33,687 nucleotides of DNA, taken from the IMG/VR virus record IMGVR_UViG_3300042445_001547, positions 1 through 33,687 of that record; one strand, written 5' to 3'. The notes beneath the pieces are model-generated. The model made no database searches. It had not been told where the DNA came from and was given only the letters and a program-made list of their open reading frames with translations. Every line of letters begins with the position of its first letter. Position 1 is the stretch's first letter. The position numbers and the translations under genes were made by a program. Below are positions 9,070 to 15,842 of this stretch, in pieces. The DNA comes from a virus.

Positions 9070-9344
9070 TACTTTCTAATAGTTTTTGATGGTGTTGATT
9101 TATTTTTTGCAGCATTACCTATCTTTTCATAATGCTTTGTTTCATCATCTTTTGCTTTTAATAATTGTGCAAAATAAAACTCTCTTAATTTGGTAGGCAT
9201 ATAATATACATCATTCCAATTAAATCCACCATTTGAATAATAAATCATTTGAAATATTTTCTCATGTAGAACTACGGAATAATTACTCGGTAGGGTAAAA
9301 AAAGTCAATCCCAAATGGGATAGAAAGTGCCTCCGTTTCACCAC
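9069..9344 (-). CDS. Small tail-assembly partner overlapping the gp26-like gene; possibly made by +1 frameshift
   Basis: An open frame that overlaps the last 62 bases of the gp26-like gene in the +1 frame. The first possible initiator is a GTG at 9344, giving 91 aa. The first ATG, at 9248, gives only 59 aa. The part I would expect to be conserved, LHEKIFQMIYYSNGGFNW and then YYMPTKLREFYFAQLLKAK, begins before that ATG, so an ATG-only start would cut it. There is no good ribosome site for the GTG. Both facts suggest either weak GTG initiation or access by frameshift on the TTTTTTT run at 9303-9297, which would give a fusion of about 342 aa. Overlapping chaperone genes before the tape measure are common in tailed phages. 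T4 gp51 and the extended product of P2 gene E are possible functional counterparts. Confidence 0.65.
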   Translation of the reverse strand: MVKRRHFLSHLGLTFFTLPSNYSVVLHEKIFQMIYYSNGGFNWNDVYYMPTKLREFYFAQLLKAKDDETKHYEKIGNAAKNKSTPSKTIRK

Positions 9345-10098
9345 TTGATGGATATGTGTAATTAAATGTAAAATTTAAATCCGGAGTAATATTTGATATA
9401 TATTTTCTTAATTCTCTAGAATCTTTTGCTAATAATTTATTAGTAACAAAATCCGAAATAACTGATAAATCTCTACTACCATTTATTTCAACAATAATTC
9501 TTCTGTATCTAGCTGTAATTTCTGAACTTGATTGTGAAATTTTATTCATTGCTTCGATATCTTTATTAATTGCCAATTCATCACCATGTGTTAATAATTT
9601 AAATTTAATTGGTGTATTAGTTTGTGGCAAATTAAAATTATATTCATTGTTTCTATTTAATAAAGAATCTTCTATATCTTTTATTTCTATTTTTGATAAA
9701 TCAACTTTTACTTCAGTATCTTCTCCCGTATATTTATCTCTTATACTAATAGTATATTCGGCACCAAAAGCTAAAATTCTACTTGCAATCAATATTGCAT
9801 TTTTATCCCCCAATAATAAATCATCTGGTTTAACTCCAGGTTCAACTACAATAGATTCTAATAATTTATCAATATGAATTCCTTTTCTAATTAAATTTGA
9901 AGAAGTTAAAATATCTTCCTCTTTAGCTGTCATTAATTTAATTGTAATTTGTCCTTTTGCTAATGGATGACTTTCTGGATAACATAAACCTTTTGATGGT
10001 AAACTTATAACTTCCGTTGAAAATGGAAAAGATTTTTGTTGAGAGGTCTGCGTTGGTCCAAGGCCTCTAGATAATTGTGGTTCTAAATTTTCACTCAT
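9283..10098 (-). CDS. gp26-like baseplate hub / tail assembly protein
   Basis: A 271-aa protein that resembles the T4 gp26 baseplate family found in many T4-like phages. The signature is LPSKGLCYPESHPLAKGQI near residues 34-52, then KLMTAKEEDILTSSNLIRKG, then DDLLLGDKNAILIASRILAFG near 97-117. The remainder is beta-rich, with SSSEITARYRRII near 190. The family is described as hub or assembly protein, and its place between tube and tape measure is that of tail-assembly chaperones such as lambda gpG and P2 gpE. The C-terminus ends in DFFYPTE just after a TTTTTTT run where translation could shift into the overlapping downstream frame. A strong terminator stands between this gene and the tube gene. 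Its leader lacks the ATATTTATA element but has an AT-rich ATATATATAAT. Confidence 0.8.
   Translation of the reverse strand: MSENLEPQLSRGLGPTQTSQQKSFPFSTEVISLPSKGLCYPESHPLAKGQITIKLMTAKEEDILTSSNLIRKGIHIDKLLESIVVEPGVKPDDLLLGDKNAILIASRILAFGAEYTISIRDKYTGEDTEVKVDLSKIEIKDIEDSLLNRNNEYNFNLPQTNTPIKFKLLTHGDELAINKDIEAMNKISQSSSEITARYRRIIVEINGSRDLSVISDFVTNKLLAKDSRELRKYISNITPDLNFTFNYTYPSSGETEALSIPFGIDFFYPTE
9297..9303 (-). other. Candidate slippery site (TTTTTTT) for +1 frameshift
   Basis: The coding strand reads GAC TTT TTT TAC in the gp26-like frame, five codons before its TAA stop. Moving both Phe tRNAs forward by one base keeps perfect TTT pairing and enters the overlapping frame (TTT TTT ACC). A -1 shift here would reach a TAG within nine codons instead. 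Loss of one T by polymerase slippage would have the same effect as +1. Confidence 0.45.
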
Positions 10099-10147
10099 AA
10101 TATAACTTTGTTGTTTATTATATATATGTTATTTTAAAAAAATTAAA

Positions 10148-10173
10148 AAGGGGAAACATTTCTGCTTCCCCTT
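10148..10173 (-). terminator. Rho-independent terminator after the tail tube gene
   Basis: On the coding strand, AAGGGGAAGCA pairs with TGTTTCCCCTT (11 pairs including one G-U) around a GAAA tetraloop, followed by TTTAATTTTTTT. It begins 22 bases after the tail tube stop. It would let sheath and tube be made in large amounts, with less transcription into the chaperone and tape-measure genes. Confidence 0.9.
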
Positions 10174-10195
10174 CTTTTTATATCTTTTATTTCGA

Positions 10196-10693
10196 TTAGT
10201 ATTCTAAAATAGCTTGGTCGAATGTTAAAGTTAATTCAATTGAAACCGGGTCAGTTGCGTTACTCCAATCCATTTCACCGAAATTTGCTTGAGAGATAAA
10301 TGCACCTTCCAAAGTCCATTGTTCAACTTTATCACCTACTGGTCCTAAAGAGTAGAAAGTAATGTTCTTTTTATAAAATGCTGCATATCCGTCTCTACCT
10401 GTGATAGACTCATGTGATAATCTAATCCAATCCATTACCGCTTGTGCTCCTGATGGAACAATTGGGTCGTATAATGTTACTGTGATATCATCCCAGTTTG
10501 ATTTTCCTTTAATTTTTCTTTTTACATTGATATGGTCTAATTCTACAATTTCAGATGTAAAAGTAGGTCTAGCTGCTGTTTTTACCAAATATGCAGGGAT
10601 ATTAGTTCCAGTAAATTCCATGTAGAATCTATTGGCTAATTTCGGTTCCCACTGTTTGTAAAAAATTTCGTTGTATGTTAAAACGTTTGGCAT
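10196..10693 (-). CDS. Tail tube protein (gp19-like)
   Basis: This 165-aa protein matches the T4 gp19-type tail tube family in length and layout. It has an N-terminal WEPKLANRFYMEF, then IPAYLVKTAARPTFTSEIVEL, then WDDITVTLYDPIVPSGAQAV, then a C-terminal beta segment (WTLEGAFISQANFGEMDWS and SIELTLTFDQAILEY). The pattern of a short helix after PIVPS and the final alternating strand are typical of the inner tube fold, which stacks as hexamers beneath the sheath. It follows the sheath gene by 46 bases and is followed by a strong terminator, as expected for highly expressed structural genes. An ATATTTATA element lies 25 bases before the start, and the leader (ACAATAGAACAAA) is A-rich without a Shine-Dalgarno sequence. 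Confidence 0.93.
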   Translation of the reverse strand: MPNVLTYNEIFYKQWEPKLANRFYMEFTGTNIPAYLVKTAARPTFTSEIVELDHINVKRKIKGKSNWDDITVTLYDPIVPSGAQAVMDWIRLSHESITGRDGYAAFYKKNITFYSLGPVGDKVEQWTLEGAFISQANFGEMDWSNATDPVSIELTLTFDQAILEY

Positions 10694-10718
10694 TTTGTTC
10701 TATTGTTTATTTATTTTA

Positions 10719-10727
10719 TATAAATAT
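10719..10727 (-). promoter_or_regulatory. ATATTTATA upstream element
   Basis: The coding strand carries ATATTTATA, ending 25 bases before the tail tube gene, in the short sheath-tube gap. Confidence 0.4.
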
Positions 10728-10739
10728 TTGTTTTTTAAA

Positions 10740-13052
10740 TTATCCTTCAAAAGTTGCACCAGTTGGTAAAATGTTGAAATCAATTTGAATGAATTCAGCA
10801 GTTTTAGTTGGTTGTAAGTAAATAGCTCCTTTCATAATGTTTCTATCAACTACATCAGGAGTATTATTACTATCATCCATTACAACTCTAAAAGCGTATA
10901 AACCTTGGTTTTGTTGAATACCTGTTAAGTAAGGATTCACAATGTTTAAGAATGCTTGTCTTGTTGTAGATGTGTTTTGTTCAAATACTAAATATCTTGA
11001 AGTAGATGCGATATACTTTCTAACAGATAATAACAATCTTCTTACATTAATTCTGTCTAATGCAGATGGTTTATCTTGTAAAGTTTTTTGTCCGAATACA
11101 ACAATACCTTGTCCTGGGAATTGTACGATTGGGTTTACTTTGTTTTCATATAAATCATCTTTTTCAGATTGTGTTAATCTATCTAATACTGCTACTGCTC
11201 CTACTAATCCACCTCTATTCAATCCTGCTGGTGCGAACCATTCTGCTGCTACTCTATCGTTTGCTGCGAATACGCCAGGCAATAATACTGAAGGTGGAAC
11301 TGTGATAAGTTTGTTTGTGTTTACATCGATTGTTTTAATCCAAGGATAATAAACGGCTGCCATATTTGAATCTACTGCTTGTGCTTGTGTTATAGTTGCT
11401 GGTATCTTTGTATCTGCATTACCTGCATCTGCAATAAAGAATGCATCATTTCTTTGTTCAACCATATCTAAAATTGAAGTAAATACAGCTGAATGGTCTG
11501 CTCTATTAACGTGTGGTGCAACTACCATATTGATATCATATTCGTCAGCGTTAGATAAAGCTGCGATGTGTTTTCCGTATGCTAATTTACCTGCAGTTGT
11601 TGCTGGGTCGATATCTGCTGCGTTTGTATTTGGTGCGAATCCGTCAAAACCTTCTTGAAATGCTACTACAAATTGTCTTTTTGCAACATCTGCTGATGTT
11701 TGTGTTAATGGATTCAATGTTAATCCACAAATAGTATCTAATGAGAATACAGCGTTTGCTCCGTTTCCTGCACTTACAGGAATTGGTTTCATATAAATTT
11801 TGTTATCTGCATTATTATCTAAATCAATACCACTATATTTTGTAGAATCTACTACTGAACCAGTTGTAAATGATACTCTTGGAATAAAGTTTGCGTATGC
11901 TCCTGCGTTTACAGGTAATTGATATGCAGCGTGGCCAAAAGGTACTGCTTGAACCGGTGATTGTACATTTAAGTATGAAATTCTAATATATTTTGAATTG
12001 TTAACCCAATCACCACTTTCAGTTATTTTACCTGTTATTGAATCAATTTCTCTTTTTCTGTCTCCAATTACTCTACTAATAAAATTTGGAGAGTTAGGGT
12101 CTAAGTTTACATTTGAATAAGTTTCCAATACACTTTTTTTCTTATCAGTATCATTAAAATCTCTTACTACAACTGTAAATGTACCATAATCAGTTCCGTT
12201 TGTTGTACCGGCTGCTTTTACATTTGAAATACCAACTTTTACTTTTGTATTTGCTGTGTTTCCTGCACCTAATGTTTCAATTTGGAACAAAGGATATCTA
12301 TCACCAGAAATTAATTGAGATTGAATAATTGGTGTTAGTGCTTCACATGCTTCACCTAATTGAGATGAACCACTAAATGATTGAAGTCCTAATACAACAA
12401 CACTAGCACTTACATTTGCTGTAAATGAAGCTGTATATGCTCCTACATTTAATCCATCGGAATTAGATAAAGTATAAGAACCTGTGTTGAATAAGAATCC
12501 GTTTTCTTTAAAGAATGCATATGAATAAGCTCTTTTTGAACCATATGCAGATGTACCAAATACTGATTCAATATCATTATCATCTAATAATTCTAAAGAC
12601 GCACTATATCCAGTTGGAGTTATTCCACTACCACTTAATGATATTGAAAAATCACCACTACCATCTAAATCAGAAATTGTTGTTCCTGTGAATCCAACTG
12701 CACTTCCTGATGTATTGAATAATATACCCAATGCACCCGATTGTGAACCTGATGCTGCTATTAATAATAAAGGAGCTTTTTCGGTATAACCCGTTTTTCC
12801 TGCTACTCTACAAATGGTTGCAGTTCCTGCTTCTCTTAAATAATTTTGTACTGCTAATGGAGTATAATATGTTCCATCAGCTGCTCCAAATAATTGTTCG
12901 AATTCAGCTTGTGAATTTACGATTGTTGGAACCAATGGGCCTTCTAAGAAAGGGCCAATGAATGCTGCTCCGATGTCAGCTACACCTTGTTGTAAAAATG
13001 AAAGGTCGTTTTCTCTTGTAAATACGCCTGGTGATACTATCTTTTCTGCCAT
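10740..13052 (-). CDS. Contractile tail sheath protein (gp18-like)
   Basis: The 770-aa product is a tail sheath protein, the outer contractile layer that drives the tube into the host envelope. The N-terminus has the family opening SPGVFTRENDLSF and GAAFIGPFLEGPL, then QLFG and LAVQNYLREAGTATICRVAG by residue ~85. The C-terminus has GQGIVVFGQKTL, then DRINVRRLLLSVRKYI, then FEQNTSTTRQAFLNIVNPYL and AEFIQIDFNI, the conserved core and linking arm. It is longer than T4 gp18 (659 aa). The extra length appears to lie in a Ser/Gly/Thr-rich region at about residues 90-330, probably an exposed insertion domain. It follows the Hint-LamG adhesin gene by 70 bases and precedes the tube gene. The start is the first ATG and matches the family N-terminus. 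Confidence 0.95.
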   Translation of the reverse strand: MAEKIVSPGVFTRENDLSFLQQGVADIGAAFIGPFLEGPLVPTIVNSQAEFEQLFGAADGTYYTPLAVQNYLREAGTATICRVAGKTGYTEKAPLLLIAASGSQSGALGILFNTSGSAVGFTGTTISDLDGSGDFSISLSGSGITPTGYSASLELLDDNDIESVFGTSAYGSKRAYSYAFFKENGFLFNTGSYTLSNSDGLNVGAYTASFTANVSASVVVLGLQSFSGSSQLGEACEALTPIIQSQLISGDRYPLFQIETLGAGNTANTKVKVGISNVKAAGTTNGTDYGTFTVVVRDFNDTDKKKSVLETYSNVNLDPNSPNFISRVIGDRKREIDSITGKITESGDWVNNSKYIRISYLNVQSPVQAVPFGHAAYQLPVNAGAYANFIPRVSFTTGSVVDSTKYSGIDLDNNADNKIYMKPIPVSAGNGANAVFSLDTICGLTLNPLTQTSADVAKRQFVVAFQEGFDGFAPNTNAADIDPATTAGKLAYGKHIAALSNADEYDINMVVAPHVNRADHSAVFTSILDMVEQRNDAFFIADAGNADTKIPATITQAQAVDSNMAAVYYPWIKTIDVNTNKLITVPPSVLLPGVFAANDRVAAEWFAPAGLNRGGLVGAVAVLDRLTQSEKDDLYENKVNPIVQFPGQGIVVFGQKTLQDKPSALDRINVRRLLLSVRKYIASTSRYLVFEQNTSTTRQAFLNIVNPYLTGIQQNQGLYAFRVVMDDSNNTPDVVDRNIMKGAIYLQPTKTAEFIQIDFNILPTGATFEG

Positions 13053-13087
13053 TTTATATGCTTTAATTTAAATTTATTAATTCTTAA

Positions 13088-13096
13088 TATAAATAT
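13088..13096 (-). promoter_or_regulatory. ATATTTATA upstream element
   Basis: The coding strand carries ATATTTATA (within TTATATTTATATT), ending 35 bases before the sheath gene. The 70-base gap is otherwise featureless AT-rich DNA. This element could serve the sheath-tube unit that ends at the terminator near 10160. Confidence 0.45.
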
Positions 13097-13122
13097 AATC
13101 TTTTATCTCAAAACAACAATTC

Positions 13123-14832
13123 TTATTTGTATGTTGGTGAGAAATAATCATATACTTGTCCTACTGATGTTGCGTTTTGTAATGTGTTGTAGAATAATAC
13201 TGGTCCAATTTGTCCGTTCCAAAATGTTGTTCTTGCACTATTACTACCGATTGTTAAAAAGTTTGTAGATGATGGTGCCGTAAATGCTGCTGCGGTAAAT
13301 GTTCCTACCGATGTTTTATCTACATAAACCGTTACAGTTCCTGATGGTTGGAATGTTGCTGAAATCATATACCAAACATTTGATGATAATGATGTTGTTA
13401 ATTGTGCACTATTACCTAATGTACTACCATAGAATTTTACTCTATTTAAAGTAGAACTATCAGTTGATTCAATTGCTAAACCATAAAAACCAGCGTAATC
13501 AAAAATATGTCTTGATGATACACCCAAAGTGGTTGTAGGTCTAATCCACATATGAATAGTACCTGTATTAGTATTAAATTGAGAAATACCACCATTTATA
13601 TTTGTAGTAGTATCTTTATACCAGAATTGATTTGTACCATTTAAAGACCAAGATGTTTGTTTTCTTACTCCGGAATTGTATGATGGGTTACCACCTGTAA
13701 TACCTGCTGCATTTGTAACACCAGCTGGTCTAACACCCGTTCCATATCCACTTAAATCTAACCAATCCGTTGTTGCTGTACCATTTGTTGATGATGCCTT
13801 AGATGGGTCGGTATATAATCTTAATCCACTTGCAGGAATCGATGGTTGAGTTGTTGTACCTTTATTATGTGAAATTAAACCATTTGAAATATATACATCG
13901 GCATTTTCCACATTTACAGTTACAATCTCAACATCTGCTTTTACAATTTCAATATTAGTAACTTCCACTTCAGTTTCATCTTCCATTACCAATCTATCTC
14001 CAGGCAATATATCACCTACATTCTTAAATTTATATTTTGAAATCTCATTATCCCAAACATATAGAGGGTGAGTTTCAGTTGATTTTATTAAACCATCATT
14101 TAAAGAAAAATATCCTTCTGCAAAGTTAAAAGTTAAATCACTAACTGTTACGTTTTGTGCTGAACCTGATAAAGTTTCTGAATGATAAAATCTCCATTCA
14201 ACTTGGTCACTCTCCGGGTCTTGTGATTCATCTGGTAAACCTGCTGGCACCCAAGATTTAATTTCATCACCAACATTCAAATCTTCAACATTTACCATTG
14301 TACCATTTGCCAATTCTATTTGTGTACCAAATAATAAACAAAAATCTGGTTGGTTAATTGTATTATAAACATCTACTGCGTATAAAATTTTGGTACTTGC
14401 AACACCATAGTTACTTGCAGCTAAATTAAAACCATCTGCATATCCCATTGTCAATGTAGATTGAGCTTCGGAATAGTTAGATGCATTAATTGCTGCAGGA
14501 GTAATTGGAAAAGTTGGATATGTTCCCAAAGTTGCTGCACCTACTGTAAAGTTTGCATTATTAAAAGAACAAGTAAAGTTATTTGTTTGTGTTGCCACTT
14601 TGGTAGCTACAAATGAACCCGATGTTCCAAATGAAAAGAATGCGTTTTCGCTTGTACTTTCTACAATATATGTAAAAGTTGGTGGAGTTACTGTTACTGA
14701 ATCAAATGAAAATCCCTGCATATTTGTGTTGGATATGCCTCCATTTAATCCACCTAAAGAAACAGCACCGGTTCTCACCGAACCACTAACTGCTCTAAAT
14801 AAATTTCCTAATGATAAATTTGTTCTTGCCAT
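13123..14832 (-). CDS. Phage adhesin with an internal Hint (intein-like) domain and a C-terminal LamG-like domain
   Basis: A 569-aa protein in three parts. Residues 1-164 are Ser/Thr/Asn-rich and beta-like, possibly a tail-docking part. Residues 165-323 form a Hint domain. It starts at Cys165 (CLLFGTQIELANGTMVNVED), has the block-B motif STETHPLYV with Thr252 and His255, VGDILPGDRLVMEDE near 272-286, and ends VYISNGLISHN with His322-Asn323. The next residue is Lys324, not Cys/Ser/Thr. Residues ~335-569 are a concanavalin/LamG-like domain (GLRLYTDPSKASS, WLDLSGYG, SWSLNGTNQFW, and NGQIGPVLFYNTLQ near the end). No homing endonuclease is present in the 159-aa Hint. Catalytic residues for peptide cleavage are present, so the protein may self-cleave or splice poorly, releasing or trimming the LamG part. 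The gene lies between the glycosyltransferase and sheath genes. Confidence 0.85.
   Translation of the reverse strand: MARTNLSLGNLFRAVSGSVRTGAVSLGGLNGGISNTNMQGFSFDSVTVTPPTFTYIVESTSENAFFSFGTSGSFVATKVATQTNNFTCSFNNANFTVGAATLGTYPTFPITPAAINASNYSEAQSTLTMGYADGFNLAASNYGVASTKILYAVDVYNTINQPDFCLLFGTQIELANGTMVNVEDLNVGDEIKSWVPAGLPDESQDPESDQVEWRFYHSETLSGSAQNVTVSDLTFNFAEGYFSLNDGLIKSTETHPLYVWDNEISKYKFKNVGDILPGDRLVMEDETEVEVTNIEIVKADVEIVTVNVENADVYISNGLISHNKGTTTQPSIPASGLRLYTDPSKASSTNGTATTDWLDLSGYGTGVRPAGVTNAAGITGGNPSYNSGVRKQTSWSLNGTNQFWYKDTTTNINGGISQFNTNTGTIHMWIRPTTTLGVSSRHIFDYAGFYGLAIESTDSSTLNRVKFYGSTLGNSAQLTTSLSSNVWYMISATFQPSGTVTVYVDKTSVGTFTAAAFTAPSSTNFLTIGSNSARTTFWNGQIGPVLFYNTLQNATSVGQVYDYFSPTYK
13864..14340 (-). 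other. Hint / bacterial-intein-like domain (coding segment)
   Basis: This segment encodes residues 165-323 of the adhesin. Cys at position 1, TxxH in block B and a terminal His-Asn are all intact, while the +1 residue is Lys. That combination fits type A bacterial intein-like domains instead of standard splicing inteins. The frame is continuous on both sides. Confidence 0.8.
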
Positions 14833-14842
14833 AATATTGTTG

Positions 14843-15838
14843 TTATATGTTATAAATATTTAAAAGTTTTTGTTTCCACATTTCTTTATTAGAAAAATTG
14901 GTTATCATCCAATTTTTTAATTTATTGAATTCGTTTTTACGGGTTTCATAATCATCTTTACAAATTGTTTCGTATGTTTGTTTAAATGATTCGGCACTAT
15001 CTGCTTTATATTTGTAATCAAGAGGAACGTGCCATTTTTCATGTAGTATCGGAAGTTTACCCCAATCCACTGCTTCAAATATTCCATATCCAAATGGTTC
15101 ATATTCAAAACAAGAATGAGATATCCCCCAATCAAGTCCATAAAATCTATTTTTGAATTTGAAATCAAATTTATATATTTTTGATTTTTCAAATTTATAT
15201 CCGTATTTTTTTTTATAATATTTGTTAAATGTTTCTGAATTCGTAGAAATAAAACTAGGTAAACTATCCATATATTCTGGATTTTTTCTACCTTCTGCTC
15301 TTGCTGCAAATCCTACATTAAACGAATCTATTAATTGTTTATTTTCTATAAACTCATAACAATTTGCAATATGATGTAAATTTTCCGTTTCATATGGAAA
15401 ATGATATAAACCTACCCAAATTTTATTTTTTATTTTATTAATTAATTCATTTTCATATTCCCAATTACCGTACCAATGTAAGTATTCACTCTTTTCCATT
15501 TGTGCCATTAAAGACACTTTTGTTAAATTGTGAAAAACGATTGAATCAATTCTTTCTAAATTATTATGAATAGCGGTCGTAGGTGTGTAATGACCATGAA
15601 GTATATGTATTTTTCTAGCACCCTTTAAGATTCTATCAATTTCTGCTTCATTGGTTTCCCAAATATGCTCAATATCAATTGGAAATTCTTCGTAATTAAC
15701 AGGTTTCTTTCTATGGAAAAGAAGAAGTGGCTTCACCTCTAAGTGTGGTGCCACTTCTTTTATCCATTCAGTTACCCATATATCAGCACCACTGTTAAAC
15801 CAAGGTCCTCCAGCGGTGGTGTAGTAAACATCATACAT
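14843..15838 (-). CDS. GT-B fold glycosyltransferase (GT4-like)
   Basis: A 331-aa soluble protein with the features of a retaining GT-B glycosyltransferase. The N-terminal part has GGPWFNSGADIWVTEWIKEV, typical of the acceptor domain, and IHILHGHYTPT near residue 77. The C-terminal nucleotide-sugar domain has VGFAARAEGRKNPEYMDSL near 175 and the diagnostic E-x7-E motif EPFGYGIFE (Glu247 to Glu255), followed by WGKLPIL. No membrane segment is seen. It begins 4 bases after the 433-aa fibre and its last codons overlap the ATATTTATA element of the next gene, so it is embedded in the fibre operon. It could glycosylate a fibre or adhesin, or modify host surface glycans. The donor and acceptor cannot be read from the sequence. 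Confidence 0.85.
   Translation of the reverse strand: MYDVYYTTAGGPWFNSGADIWVTEWIKEVAPHLEVKPLLLFHRKKPVNYEEFPIDIEHIWETNEAEIDRILKGARKIHILHGHYTPTTAIHNNLERIDSIVFHNLTKVSLMAQMEKSEYLHWYGNWEYENELINKIKNKIWVGLYHFPYETENLHHIANCYEFIENKQLIDSFNVGFAARAEGRKNPEYMDSLPSFISTNSETFNKYYKKKYGYKFEKSKIYKFDFKFKNRFYGLDWGISHSCFEYEPFGYGIFEAVDWGKLPILHEKWHVPLDYKYKADSAESFKQTYETICKDDYETRKNEFNKLKNWMITNFSNKEMWKQKLLNIYNI
14851..14859 (-). promoter_or_regulatory. ATATTTATA upstream element, inside the glycosyltransferase 3' end
   Basis: The coding strand carries ATATTTATA, ending 18 bases before the Hint-LamG gene. It also encodes the Ile-Tyr of the glycosyltransferase C-terminus, so coding need may contribute to its presence here. 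Confidence 0.35.
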
Positions 15839-15842
15839 TAAA

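Noticed and set aside
10942-11349. Plus-strand open frames within the sheath gene (up to 135 codons)
   Set aside because: They lie wholly inside a confidently assigned sheath gene on the other strand, encode nothing recognisable and arise from its codon bias.
13864-14340. A complete mobile intein with a homing endonuclease
   Set aside because: The domain is only 159 residues with no endonuclease motif, and the +1 residue is not a splicing nucleophile.
14917-15309. A second minus-strand frame inside the glycosyltransferase gene
   Set aside because: It overlaps the E-x7-E enzyme in another frame, is Ile/Lys/Asn-rich as expected by chance in AT-rich DNA, and has no motif.
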